Positions 1-10,758 of a stretch of 63,006 bases of DNA are shown here, one piece after another; position 1 is the first letter of the stretch; each line of letters begins with the position of its first letter. The translations under genes were made by a program, and so were the position numbers. This DNA comes from Pseudomonadota bacterium (GTDB lineage: Bacteria; Pseudomonadota; Gammaproteobacteria; Xanthomonadales; Xanthomonadaceae). The notes below the pieces were generated by a model that saw nothing but the letters and a program-made list of their open reading frames with translations, did not search any database and was not told where the DNA came from. The stretch is taken from contig JAFEFT010000014.1 in assembly GCA_018240435.1 (NCBI GenBank), positions 5,947 through 68,952 of the forward strand, in the 5' to 3' direction.

Positions 1-69
1 CCTGCGAAGGCAGGGATCCAGTGACTCTATGTTGTTGAAATAAAAGACACTGGATTCCCGCTTTCGCGG
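1..69. repeat. Inverted-repeat extragenic element (REP/MITE-like)
   Basis: Two arms, 1-23 and 48-69, are imperfect reverse complements (CACTGGAT.CC.GC..TTCGC core) around an AT-rich loop. The right arm resembles the CCCGCTTTCGCGG-type extragenic repeats common in gammaproteobacterial genomes. Bases 70-165 between it and the methyltransferase stop show nothing else. Only part of the element may be inside the window. Confidence 0.55.
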
Positions 70-165
70 AAGCGCTTTACAACGGCGAAGCCGGTCAATG
101 ACGATCAAAAACAAAGTTGTTCAGACCTTCCCCAGAGGATGGCAAAAGAAGCAAGGCGCTCTCGC

Positions 166-2925
166 TCACGCCCTCCTCGGCGCAGCCTTCCTTGCAGGCG
201 ACTTGCCGGCCATCTTGGTTGTCATTTGGGTGTAGAGCTCGAACAGCTTTTCCAGCCGCTCGGTATCGTTCTTGAAGCGGCGGCCGATATAGATGCGCTC
301 CAGCACTTCGTCGTTGCGCTCATGGGCGGCGCGCAGGTCGGCGGGCATGTTCTCGGGGTCGTACAGATCGGCGATGGTGGCGGGGAAATGGTGCTCCCGC
401 GCCAGCAGGATGTCCTCGGCGCAGCGCGTCAGGTCGGCCTTCATTTTCTCGGTGAGCGTGGGTACGGGGAAGGTGTTCCAGCCGAGGGTGTTGGAGTAGC
501 GAATCCGTGTTTCAAGCTGGCCGCACACAGCACGAACCCAAATGAAATGCAGACGGGACGTTAGAAGGGCGACAGCCCACATGGGCGGGTCATACATGGC
601 AAAGGCGAGGTTCGAGATAACCACATCGCCGGGCAATAAAATCGGAGTCAGATAAGGACGAATCTCAGTCGCCACACTTGGCAGAGCGAGAGAGCAATTG
701 CTCATCGGTCGTCTGATTTCAACAAAGCGATATGGCCGGTCGGCCCAAGCCCGTGTCGCCGCTTTCTCACTTTTCAGGCGGACAGATCGAACATTCTCGA
801 TGCGTGCGGAAAGGAACTGACTTTGTTTGACGGAATGTAGGTCGCGTTCCTCGATCCAGACACAATAGCGAGGATTGCCGTTGATAATCTCATCAGCCCC
901 CCAAAACTCTTTGGTGATCGACAACGCAAAGTGATCGTCCGCTGGAATTTCAGTTCGTCTGCTTATCAATAGGTTGCCACCATCCTTGGCGGCGCTCCCA
1001 TTCGTCATCGACGGCAATTCGCTCATCGGTGTTGGCGCATTACCAATGAATGGTGCTTCCTGGGCGGTGAGATAAGGAGAAATATGGTCAACGAGCCTTT
1101 CAGTCCCATCCTCGAACAGTCTTTTACCCACTCGCCGCGTCGTGCGACCAAGCTGTAGGATGACGACAGTGACACCCGCATTGTGCTGGGCAAGGTTCGC
1201 CCATTTGAAAGCGGTATGAGCTGAAACGATATCGGTATGGGCGAGGATCAATGGCCAAAGTACATTGACTTGCTGACCCTGACATATTGAGTTGGTGGTT
1301 ACAAAAGCGGCTTCACCACCCTGCCTAGCGATCAAATCGGCAGCTTTGAAGAAGAAGCCAGCGATGTAATCGAGAGATTTCCACCGTGAAGTTTTGTCTG
1401 AGAATATAGATTCCAAATCGGATTTCTGCGCTTTGGACTGCTTTTTGTCACCAACGTAGGGCGGATTGCCACAGATATACGTTTCCCCGCCCTCATTCTC
1501 GAAGTCAATCTCCGCCTGCGCCAGCGGCGTTTCAAACAGATCATCGGCCAGCACCTTGGCGCCGGTACCCGTCGGCGGGCAGATGCCCAGCCAATCCAGC
1601 CGCAGCGCGTTGCCGCAGGTGATCCAGTTCTCGTTGCGCAGCGGAAGAAACTCAAGCAGGGCGAGCTTTTGCCCGCGATAGAGAACGTCGCATTGGTACT
1701 CGGCGATCACGAGCGCCAAGCGGGCGATTTCGGCGGGGAAGCTGCGCAGCTCGATGCCGCGAAAGTTGGTAAGCGGGATGTCGGATTTGCGGTCTGCCTC
1801 GCCGCGCCGCTGGTTGATCTGGGCCTCGATGGCGCGCATCTGCTTGTAGGCGATCACCAGAAAGTTGCCGCTGCCGCAGGCCGGGTCAAACACGCGGATG
1901 CGCGCCATGCGGCGGCGCAGATTGAGCAGGGTGCGCGGGTTGTCGCCCGCCTCGTCCAGTCTGGAACGCAGATCGTCGAGGAACAGCGGGTTCAACACCT
2001 TCAGGATGTTGGGCACGCTGGTGTAGTGCATGCCCAGCGCGCCGCGTTCTTCATCGTCGGCCACGGCCTGGATCATCGAGCCGAAGATGTCCGGGTTGAT
2101 CTTCGTCCAGTCCAGGCTGCCGACGTGCAGCAGGTAAGAGCGGGCGATGCGGCTGAAGCGCGGCACCTCGCTGCTGCCGGAAAACAGCTGCCCGTTGACG
2201 TAAGGAAAATCCAGCGCCCAGCGCGGAATGCCGGCGGCGGCACGGTCTTCGCGCCGGAGGTTCATGGCGCGGAACAAGGTGGCGATGACCTCGTGGGTGT
2301 TGGCGGCGTCGCGCTCGCTCATCTGCGCCACGGTGTCGGTGAAGCGGCCGGTGAAGATGCCGGTGTCTTCGGCAAAGAAGCAGAAGATCAGCCGCGCCAT
2401 GAAGTGATTCATTTCACTGCGGTGTTCGGCTGTCCCCCACGCGGGGTTGTCCTTGAGCAACTCGACGTAAAGGCGGTTCAGGCGGCTGGTGGCGCGGATG
2501 TCGAAGGCGTTTTCGCTGATCTGCCGCACCGTGCTGATGCCCGCCAGCGGCAGGAAAAAGCCGAAGTGATCGGGGAAGTCCTTGTAGGCACAGGCGACGG
2601 TCTCGCCGCTGGTCAGGTCTTCGGCCTCGAAGTCCGCGCCGTCGGTGGCGAGGATGAACTTCGCCTTGGCCTTGGCGGTGGCCGGACTGGCCTTCAGGGC
2701 GGCCAGCGTCTGCGGCACCTGCCCGCCAGCGCAGGTGAGGATATGGATGTTGCTGGTTTGCAGCACGCCGCCGAGGTCGGACTTGTTCGACGCCCCCGCG
2801 CGCAGGCGCTTGAGGGTGGTTTCCTTGTTGCCGAAGGCTTCCAGAAAGGCGTAGGGAAACTCGCCGGCGTCGAAGGGCTGCGCCGCAAGGTCGGTGATGG
2901 CTTGCTCGATCTCGACGGCATTCAT
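166..2925 (-). CDS. MmeI-like N6-adenine DNA methyltransferase, nuclease motif not seen
   Basis: 919-residue class I SAM-dependent DNA methyltransferase of the MmeI-like (type IIL) architecture. SAM-binding motif I (VFDPACGSGNF) is near residues 345-355 and the amino-methyltransferase motif GNPPY near 486-490. The C-terminal half should hold the target-recognition domain. MmeI-type enzymes carry a D..ExK nuclease in the N-terminal domain; here residues 40-130 (which include ILATDG and FGFFLPLAG) show no such triad, so this looks like a modification-only protein. The DNA for residues of about 485-790 is visibly more AT-rich than the first half, as expected if the recognition domain was exchanged. 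It starts 36 bases after a FitB-type toxin on the same strand, so co-transcription is likely. No separate restriction gene is visible here. Confidence 0.85.
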   Translation of the reverse strand: MNAVEIEQAITDLAAQPFDAGEFPYAFLEAFGNKETTLKRLRAGASNKSDLGGVLQTSNIHILTCAGGQVPQTLAALKASPATAKAKAKFILATDGADFEAEDLTSGETVACAYKDFPDHFGFFLPLAGISTVRQISENAFDIRATSRLNRLYVELLKDNPAWGTAEHRSEMNHFMARLIFCFFAEDTGIFTGRFTDTVAQMSERDAANTHEVIATLFRAMNLRREDRAAAGIPRWALDFPYVNGQLFSGSSEVPRFSRIARSYLLHVGSLDWTKINPDIFGSMIQAVADDEERGALGMHYTSVPNILKVLNPLFLDDLRSRLDEAGDNPRTLLNLRRRMARIRVFDPACGSGNFLVIAYKQMRAIEAQINQRRGEADRKSDIPLTNFRGIELRSFPAEIARLALVIAEYQCDVLYRGQKLALLEFLPLRNENWITCGNALRLDWLGICPPTGTGAKVLADDLFETPLAQAEIDFENEGGETYICGNPPYVGDKKQSKAQKSDLESIFSDKTSRWKSLDYIAGFFFKAADLIARQGGEAAFVTTNSICQGQQVNVLWPLILAHTDIVSAHTAFKWANLAQHNAGVTVVILQLGRTTRRVGKRLFEDGTERLVDHISPYLTAQEAPFIGNAPTPMSELPSMTNGSAAKDGGNLLISRRTEIPADDHFALSITKEFWGADEIINGNPRYCVWIEERDLHSVKQSQFLSARIENVRSVRLKSEKAATRAWADRPYRFVEIRRPMSNCSLALPSVATEIRPYLTPILLPGDVVISNLAFAMYDPPMWAVALLTSRLHFIWVRAVCGQLETRIRYSNTLGWNTFPVPTLTEKMKADLTRCAEDILLAREHHFPATIADLYDPENMPADLRAAHERNDEVLERIYIGRRFKNDTERLEKLFELYTQMTTKMAGKSPARKAAPRRA

Positions 2926-2961
2926 GCGCGCTTTTTCTGACGCTGCCGAGTGCTGGTGGCC

Positions 2962-3384
2962 TCAGGCATGATCTTTCCAGGGGTTGATGACGTTCACGCC
3001 CGCCGCCACAAAAGGCGAGGTATCGCGCGATGCCACGATGAAGCCCCGCGAGGCTGCAACGGCCGCGATGTAGCCGTCTGGCGTCGGAAAGCCGCGCCCG
3101 CCGTTCCTGGCCGTCACGGCCAAGTCGGCATAGCGGCGCGCTGCATCCGTATCGAACGACAAGATCCGATCCTTGAACAGCTCCAACAGCTCGGTCAGAG
3201 CGCGGTCGAGCATGTTCTTGCGCTTGCCAGCCGGCAGCGCCCGGATGCCAAACAACAGCTCGGCCAGCGTGACGCTGGACAGGTACAAGGTTTCCGCCGC
3301 CTGGTCGTTCAGCCAGGCCCTCACGGCAGCGTCTGGCTTCGGCTTCATCGCCTCGGAAACGACGTTGGTATCCAGGACGATCAT
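2962..3384 (-). CDS. fitB: PIN-domain ribonuclease toxin, FitB/VapC family
   Basis: 140-residue PIN-domain protein. It begins MIVLDTNVVSEAMKP, which provides the first catalytic Asp (LDTN), followed by the conserved Glu in LAELLFGI, and the late acidic positions in TPDGYIAA and ASRDTSPF. Family members are Mg-dependent ribonucleases held inactive by a cognate antitoxin. Length and the INPW tail fit the FitB branch. The start codon directly abuts the antitoxin stop (3385), consistent with translational coupling, and the methyltransferase follows 36 bases later. Confidence 0.9.
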   Translation of the reverse strand: MIVLDTNVVSEAMKPKPDAAVRAWLNDQAAETLYLSSVTLAELLFGIRALPAGKRKNMLDRALTELLELFKDRILSFDTDAARRYADLAVTARNGGRGFPTPDGYIAAVAASRGFIVASRDTSPFVAAGVNVINPWKDHA

Positions 3385-3639
3385 TCAGTCGAAGCTCAAC
3401 GGTTTGGCCGGCGTCTTGTCACGCACGCTATCGAAGGCGGCGAAATCTTCATTGGTCAGCCCGATCTTGCGACCGATGGCAGCCAGGGCTTCGCCCATGT
3501 GCACGCGCTTCTCCGGCTTGACCACGGCCGCCAGAATCTCGCGCACCTCAGCTTCCGTACTGCGGCCGTGCTTTGCCGCCCGTACGCGCAGAGCCCGATG
3601 CACGTCATCAGGCACATTCCTCACCGTCAAGATTGCCAT
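3385..3639 (-). CDS. fitA: FitA-type ribbon-helix-helix antitoxin
   Basis: 84 residues. The N-terminus MAILTVRNVPDDVHRALR is the ribbon-helix-helix segment of FitA antitoxins, followed by a REIL helix and a C-terminal tail that would wrap the PIN toxin. Such proteins bind DNA as dimers and, with their toxin, repress their own promoter. A GAGAGG ribosome binding site lies about 9 bases before the ATG. A perfect 9-bp inverted repeat over the predicted -10 box (3666-3695) is a good operator candidate. Confidence 0.88.
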   Translation of the reverse strand: MAILTVRNVPDDVHRALRVRAAKHGRSTEAEVREILAAVVKPEKRVHMGEALAAIGRKIGLTNEDFAAFDSVRDKTPAKPLSFD

Positions 3640-3665
3640 GATTCAAAACCTCTCATCTGCTGTCC

Positions 3666-3703
3666 ATGACTGCAATCATAAGAAAATGCAGTCATCTGCA
3701 CAA
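3666..3703 (-). promoter_or_regulatory. fitAB promoter with palindromic operator
   Basis: Read on the minus strand: a -35-like TTGTGC (3698-3703), a 17-base spacer, then -10 TATGAT (3675-3680). The -10 box sits in the 12-base loop of a perfect inverted repeat, ATGACTGCA / TGCAGTCAT (3666-3674 and 3687-3695). This is the layout expected for autorepression by a ribbon-helix-helix antitoxin. Seen in the sequence; binding is inferred. Confidence 0.65.
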
Positions 3704-3766
3704 GCAGCAAACAACACGGTGTCTGGGGTGCGTCACGTTGCTGGCAAATGCCAGACGCAGACGCAA

Positions 3767-3792
3767 AAAAGCCCGCAGTGGCGCGGGCTTGA
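3767..3792 (-). terminator. Rho-independent terminator, minus strand
   Basis: Stem AAGCCCGC / GCGGGCTT (3771-3778 with 3785-3792), 6-base loop, followed on the minus strand by a run of T. It lies about 600 bases downstream of the guaA stop, so the guaBA transcript probably runs through the 116-bp repeat array before ending here. It would also insulate fitAB from guaBA. Confidence 0.75.
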
Positions 3793-3929
3793 TGGTGTTT
3801 GTCGCGTTTCAGTACATCGCAGTACGAGACATCAGACTACGCCCGCCCGCTCGGTCATCAACGGGTCGCGCAAGTCCGCGTGGTTGAATGGTGCTCCGCG
3901 AACCATGGTTCGCAGTCAGACAGTCACGC

Positions 3930-4391
3930 GGCCGATCGTGCGATGTCGATGCCTTCCATGGCGCAGCCACATCGGCTTCGGATCGCCCGGCCCGGCCACC
4001 CATGGCCGGTCAGTGAACCGCCTGCGCGCCAATGGCGCGATTCCCGGCTGATCTTGCGTGGCTGTTGCCATCCCTGGCGCTGCCGCATCGCTCGATCCAA
4101 CCCCGGCCCAGCCCTCCATGGCCGGTCAATAGGCAGCCTGCGAGCCAGTGGCGCGATTCCCGACTGATCTTGCGTGGCTGTTGCCATCCCTGGCGCTGCC
4201 GCATCGCTCGATCCAACCCCGGCCCGGCCATCCATGGCCGGTCAATAGGCAGCCTGCGAGCCAGTGGCGCGATTCCCGACTGATCTTGCGTGGCTGTTGC
4301 CATCCCTGGCGCTGCCGCATCGCTCGACCCAACCCCGGCCCGGCCATCCATGGCCGGTCAATAGGCAGCCTGCGAGCCAGTGGCTCGCAAG
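3930..4391. repeat. 116-bp tandem repeat array downstream of guaA
   Basis: Units begin at ATGGCCGGTCA at 4002, 4118, 4234 and 4350, an exact 116-base period. Units 2 and 3 (4118-4349) differ by about one base; unit 1 (4002-4117) is more diverged; a weak further copy precedes it (about 3930-4001); unit 4 is cut short by the guaA 3' end. Each junction contains a CCGGCCAT-CC-ATGGCCGG type hairpin. Open frames through the array come from the repeat and GC bias; 116 is not a multiple of three. This fills most of the gene-free stretch 3640-4399. Confidence 0.9.
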
Positions 4392-4403
4392 CAGGCTGCC
4401 TAT
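4361..4403. other. Long hairpin overlapping the guaA stop codon
   Basis: ATAGGCAGCCTG (4361-4372) pairs with CAGGCTGCCTAT (4392-4403), enclosing a second stem GCGAGCC / GGCTCGC with a 3-base loop. The guaA stop (complement of 4400-4402) is inside the right arm and the left arm is part of repeat unit 4. It has no T-run, so it is more likely an mRNA 3'-end structure or a recombination remnant than a terminator. Confidence 0.6.
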
Positions 4404-5962
4404 TCCCACTCGATTGTCGCTGGCGGCTTGCCGGAGATGTCGTACACCACCCGTGAGACGCCGCGCAGTTCGTTGATGATGCGGTTGGACACGGTGCCGA
4501 GGAAGTCGTAAGGCAGGTGCGCCCAGTGCGCGGTCATGAAGTCGATGGTCTCCACCGCGCGCAGGGCGATCACCCATTCGTAGGCGCGGGCGTCGCCGAC
4601 CACGCCGACCGATTTCACCGGCAGGAACACGGCGAAGGCCTGCGAGGTCTGGTCGTACAGGCCGGCCTTGCGCAGTTCGTCGATGAAGATGGCATCGGCA
4701 CGCGCCAGCAGGTCGGCGTATTCGGGCTTGACCTCGCCGAGGATGCGCACGCCCAGGCCCGGGCCGGGGAACGGATGGCGATAGACCATCTCGCGCGGCA
4801 GGCCGAGTTCGACGCCGAGCCGGCGCACTTCGTCCTTGAACAGCTCGCGCAGCGGCTCGACCAGGCCCAGCTTCATGTCCGCAGGCAGGCCGCCGACGTT
4901 GTGATGGCTCTTGATGACGTGCGCCTTGCCGGTCTTGCTGCCGGCCGATTCGATCACGTCGGGGTAGATCGTGCCCTGCGCCAGCCACTTGGCGTTTTTG
5001 AGCTTCGCCGATTCCTCGTCGAAGATCGTCACGAACAGGTTGCCGATGATCTTGCGCTTGGCTTCCGGGTCGGTCACGCCGGCCAGCGCGGCGAAATAAC
5101 GTTCGGCGGCGTTCACCCGGATGACCTTCACACCCATGTGGGCGGCCATCGTCGCCATCACCGCATCGCCTTCCTGAATACGCAGCAGGCCGGTATCGAC
5201 GAACACGCAGGTCAACTGTTCGCCGATGGCGCGATGCAGGAGCGCGGCCACCACCGACGAATCGACGCCGCCGGACAGGCCGAGGATGACCTCGTCGCTG
5301 CCGACCTGTGCGCGCACGCGCGCGATCTGGTCGTCGATGATGTGCGCCGCCGTCCACAAGGTGGCGCAGCCGCAGATGTCGACCACGAACCGGCGCAGCA
5401 GCGCCTGTCCCTGTTTGGTGTGGGTGACTTCCGGGTGAAACTGCACGCCGAACCAGCGCTTTTCGGCGCAACTCATCGCCGCGATCGGAATGCGCTCGGT
5501 GCTGGCGGTGACGGTGAAGCCCGGCGGCGCTTTCGCCACGTGGTCGCCGTGGCTCATCCACACATCCAGCCGCGCCGCGCCGGCGTGATCGCTCAGGCCA
5601 TCGAGCAAGGCATCTGGCGCGACGATCGCGACTTGCGCGTGGCCGAATTCGCGCTGGTCGGCCGCTTCGGTCGCGCCGCCCAACTGCGCCGCCAGCGTTT
5701 GCATGCCGTAGCAGATGCCGAGGATCGGTAGACCGCAGTCAAACACCTGCGGCGGCGCTTTGGGGGCATCGGGCAGCGTGGTGGACTCGGGGCCACCGGA
5801 CAGGATGATGCCCTTGGGCGCGAACGCCGCGATCTGCTCGGGGTCGTGATCCCAGGCCCAGATCTCGCAATACACGCCGAGCTCGCGGATGCGCCGCGCG
5901 ATCAGCTGCGTGTACTGCGCGCCGAAGTCGAGGATGAGGATTTTGTCGGAGTGGAGGTTCAT
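4400..5962 (-). CDS. guaA: GMP synthase (glutamine-hydrolysing)
   Basis: Converts XMP to GMP with ATP and glutamine, the last step of guanine nucleotide synthesis; cytosolic. 520 residues from the ATG at 5962, chosen because the protein then begins [20 protein letters not shown], as in the family; the open frame extends further upstream into repeat-like DNA. The class I glutamine amidotransferase domain comes first (ILSGGPES; nucleophile Cys84 in [16 protein letters not shown]), then the ATP pyrophosphatase P-loop LSGGVDSS and the C-terminal dimerisation domain ending in IEWE. It follows guaB on the same strand with a 161-base gap. Confidence 0.97.
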   Translation of the reverse strand: MNLHSDKILILDFGAQYTQLIARRIRELGVYCEIWAWDHDPEQIAAFAPKGIILSGGPESTTLPDAPKAPPQVFDCGLPILGICYGMQTLAAQLGGATEAADQREFGHAQVAIVAPDALLDGLSDHAGAARLDVWMSHGDHVAKAPPGFTVTASTERIPIAAMSCAEKRWFGVQFHPEVTHTKQGQALLRRFVVDICGCATLWTAAHIIDDQIARVRAQVGSDEVILGLSGGVDSSVVAALLHRAIGEQLTCVFVDTGLLRIQEGDAVMATMAAHMGVKVIRVNAAERYFAALAGVTDPEAKRKIIGNLFVTIFDEESAKLKNAKWLAQGTIYPDVIESAGSKTGKAHVIKSHHNVGGLPADMKLGLVEPLRELFKDEVRRLGVELGLPREMVYRHPFPGPGLGVRILGEVKPEYADLLARADAIFIDELRKAGLYDQTSQAFAVFLPVKSVGVVGDARAYEWVIALRAVETIDFMTAHWAHLPYDFLGTVSNRIINELRGVSRVVYDISGKPPATIEWE

Positions 5963-6123
5963 GGGACGTGAATCGTGAATGGTGAATCGTGAATGGTGGA
6001 AGCGACGAACCGCTCCGCACCGGGCCTGCATCGTTCTCCGGTCCTGGTCGCGCCACCCGCAAAATCACTGCGGACTTTGCTTTTGCGATTCACCATTCAC
6101 GATTCACGATTCACGGCACCCGC
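5963..6123. repeat. Inverted clusters of short GTGAATCG / CGATTCAC repeats between guaB and guaA
   Basis: Near 5968-5997 GTGAATCG and GTGAATGG units alternate; near 6088-6117 the reverse complements recur as CACGATTCAC units. The two clusters could pair into a long stem in the guaB-guaA intergenic mRNA. The same 7- to 8-base style of repeat occurs downstream of moeA (10530-10740). Confidence 0.7.
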
Positions 6124-8555
<2,432 letters not shown>

Positions 8556-8612
8556 GCGAAGTCGCTGCGGCTGCGCTAGAGTCGGCCATTATCGCCGATC
8601 CGCCGGTTTCGC

Positions 8613-8936
8613 ATGGCCAGCCCCGAGCTACCGCCCGCCGCCGACCGCACCGCTATCGAGGCGGCCGCCTTCCGCCGGCTGCTGCGCCATCTCAATGCCG
8701 AGCGTACCGACGTGCAGAACATCGACCTGATGATTCTGGCCGGATTTTGCCGCAACTGTCTCGCCGACTGGTATCGTGAAGCCGCGCAGGATCTGGGGCT
8801 GACGCTGGGGAAGGACGCCGCCCGGGACGCGGTTTACGGGATGCCGTTCGCGGACTGGAAGGCGAAGTTCCAGAAAGATGCGACCGCAGAGCAGCTCGCC
8901 GCTTTCGCTGCCGTGCAGCAAGCCCGGGCCCGTTGA
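8613..8936 (+). CDS. DUF1244 domain protein
   Basis: 107-residue small protein with the DUF1244 signature: AAFRRLLRHL, TDVQNIDLM, LAGFCRNCLADWY with a CRNC pair, then AVYGMPFADWKAKFQ. Function is not established for the family; the Cys pair could bind metal. No signal peptide. Divergent from folD, with 57 bases between start codons, and followed 39 bases later by another small Cys-containing protein. Confidence 0.85.
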   Translation: MASPELPPAADRTAIEAAAFRRLLRHLNAERTDVQNIDLMILAGFCRNCLADWYREAAQDLGLTLGKDAARDAVYGMPFADWKAKFQKDATAEQLAAFAAVQQARAR

Positions 8937-8975
8937 AACCCGTACCATTCCAAGGACAGCGTCGAGGGAACCGCC

Positions 8976-9194
8976 ATGCTCCACCAAGGCATCTGCCCCA
9001 AATGCGGGAAGCGCGTGCTGCACGTCCAGATCGAATCGGTCGTCGGCATGGTCGAAAACGAGAGCAAGGCGCGCTGCCTGAGCTACTGCTGCATCCATTG
9101 CCACGCCGTGCTCGGCGTGCAGATGGACCCGCGCGGCAAACGTCGCACCAAGCGCACGCCGGAAGACAAGCCGTCGAGCAAGTCGGCGACGTAA
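8976..9194 (+). CDS. Small zinc-ribbon-like protein
   Basis: 72 residues. Two Cys pairs, CPKC near the start and CCIHC in the middle (with a further His), fit a compact zinc ribbon; the C-terminus is basic and Lys/Arg-rich (GKRRTKRTPEDK). I do not recognise the family. A nucleic-acid or protein-binding role would be typical for such a fold but is only a guess. It sits just after the DUF1244 gene and ends 12 bases before the convergent moeB stop. Confidence 0.6.
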   Translation: MLHQGICPKCGKRVLHVQIESVVGMVENESKARCLSYCCIHCHAVLGVQMDPRGKRRTKRTPEDKPSSKSAT

Positions 9195-9206
9195 GACGAC
9201 CGCCGA

Positions 9207-10349
9207 TCAAGCGCCCGAACAGAACGCGGCGTAATCGATGTAGCCGGGGAAGGGCCGCCCCGGCGCGCACACCGGGCACTGCGGATCGGCGCTCAGGCGC
9301 GTCTCGCGAAAGCGCATGCCCAGCGCATCGAAGTGCAGCAAGCGGCCGCTCAGTGGCGTGCCCAGGTCGAGCAGCAGCTTGAGCGCCTCGGTGGCCTGCA
9401 ACATCCCGATCACCCCCGGCAGCACGCCCAGCACGCCCGCTTGCGCGCAATTGGGCGCGGCCTCCGGCGGCGGCGGCTCGGGAAACAGGCAGCGATAGCA
9501 CGGCGCGACGCCGCGCTGGCGTCCGGCAGCGAACACGCTCACCTGCCCTTCGAAACGATGCACGGCGCCATACACCAACGGCAGCCCGAGCTTCACGCAG
9601 GCATCGTTGAGCAGATAGCGGGCGGCGAAATTGTCGGCACCGTCGATCACCACGTCGGCACCGGCGAGCACGTCCTCGACATTGGCCGCGGTGACGCGCG
9701 CGGCGATGGTTTCGATGCGCGTGCGCGGATTGAGCGCGGCCAGCGCCAGCCGCGCCGACTCGGCCTTGGCCATGCCGATGCGCGCGTCGGTGTGCAGGAT
9801 CTGCCGTTGCAGGTTGCTGCGATCGACGACGTCGTCGTCGGCCAGCACCAGCGTGCCGATGCCCGCCGCCGCCAGATAAAACGCGGCTGGCGAACCCAGG
9901 CCACCGGCGCCGATCAGCACCACCCGCGCCGCCTCCAGTCGGCGCTGTCCGGCTTCGCCGATTTCCGGCAGTTTCAGGTGGCGGCTGTAGCGTTCGTAAA
10001 AATCGGCGTCGCCGGACGGCTTGGCGATCGGCAGGCCTTCGGCGATCCAGCGCGTGGTGCCGCCGGCGACCGAAGCAACGTTTACGTAGCCGCAGGCGCG
10101 CAATGCCTGCGCCGCGCGCAGCGAACGGGCGCCGCTCTGGCAGATCACCAGCACCTCGCAATCATGGTCGGCCACAGTCGCCTGCGGATCGGCTTCGAGG
10201 TCGGCCCTGGCCACGCCCAGCGCGCCTTCGGCGAAGCCCGTCGCGCGTTCATGCGCCTCGCGCACATCCACCAGCACCGCGCCGGCACGCTGGCGGGCGC
10301 GCGCCTGTGCGGGAGTTACCTCGGGAATCGTCATTGCGTCCATCGTCAT
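9207..10349 (-). CDS. moeB: Molybdopterin-synthase adenylyltransferase with N-terminal rhodanese domain
   Basis: Adenylates the C-terminal Gly of the MoaD-type sulfur carrier, allowing sulfur transfer for molybdopterin synthesis. 380 residues from the ATG at 10349; ATGs at 10343 and 10334 are equally possible. Rhodanese domain first (about 10-115: VLVDVREAHE, active Cys in VICQSGARS), then the E1-like domain (VVLIGAGGLGSP; ADDDVVDRSNLQRQ; IDGADNFAARY) and zinc-binding pairs CYRC and CPVC. The order is unusual: rhodanese domains are more often C-terminal in such fusions. moeA lies upstream beyond a 409-base repeat-filled gap. Confidence 0.92.
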   Translation of the reverse strand: MTMDAMTIPEVTPAQARARQRAGAVLVDVREAHERATGFAEGALGVARADLEADPQATVADHDCEVLVICQSGARSLRAAQALRACGYVNVASVAGGTTRWIAEGLPIAKPSGDADFYERYSRHLKLPEIGEAGQRRLEAARVVLIGAGGLGSPAAFYLAAAGIGTLVLADDDVVDRSNLQRQILHTDARIGMAKAESARLALAALNPRTRIETIAARVTAANVEDVLAGADVVIDGADNFAARYLLNDACVKLGLPLVYGAVHRFEGQVSVFAAGRQRGVAPCYRCLFPEPPPPEAAPNCAQAGVLGVLPGVIGMLQATEALKLLLDLGTPLSGRLLHFDALGMRFRETRLSADPQCPVCAPGRPFPGYIDYAAFCSGA

Positions 10350-10473
10350 TGCCACCAATCCATCTCGCCAGCACGAACGAGCATCGACCGGGCCACCTTC
10401 AGTGGCGAGGCGTCTGTGCGCATGTTCTCGAGACCGGGTCGGTGCGTCTTCCGCAGCGCTGCCCCCATCCCGA

Positions 10474-10497
10474 CCTTCCCCCGCAAGCGGGGGAAGG
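10474..10497. repeat. Perfect GC hairpin
   Basis: CCTTCCCCCGC (10474-10484) pairs with GCGGGGGAAGG (10487-10497) around AA. No T-run follows on either strand, so it looks like a REP-type extragenic palindrome rather than a terminator. Confidence 0.6.
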
Positions 10498-10529
10498 GGA
10501 TCTGCCGATGGCATCCGGCGATCATGGGG

Positions 10530-10740
10530 TGTGAGTTGCGAGTTGGGAATCGTGAGTTGTGGGTTGCGAGTTGTGAGTTCTGAGTTGCGAGTTGGGAGTC
10601 GTGAGTTGCGAGTTCTGAGTTGCGAGTTGGGAGTCGTGAGTTGCGAGTTCTGAGTTGTGGGTTGCGAGTTGCGAGTTGCGAGTTCCGCGCTTCGATTCCC
10701 GATTCCCGACTCCCGATTCCCGATTCCCGATTCCCGAGCC
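10530..10740. repeat. Heptanucleotide microsatellites between moeA and moeB
   Basis: About 160 bases of 7-mers of the GAGTTGC / GAGTTGT / GAGTTCT / GAGTCGT type run into about 45 bases of CGATTCC 7-mers (10694-10736), ending some 20 bases from the moeA stop. Such heptads are a hallmark of Xanthomonadales genomes and vary in copy number. This and the hairpin at 10474 occupy the gene-free gap 10350-10758; I see no promoter I trust for moeB. Confidence 0.9.
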
Positions 10741-10758
10741 AATTATCCGCCGTCGCGA

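Noticed and set aside
3930-4400. CRISPR array
   Set aside because: Units are 116 bases with no short-repeat/unique-spacer alternation and no cas genes in the window.
4242-5561. 439-codon frame over the repeat array and guaA
   Set aside because: Out-of-frame copy of guaA extended by the repeat units.
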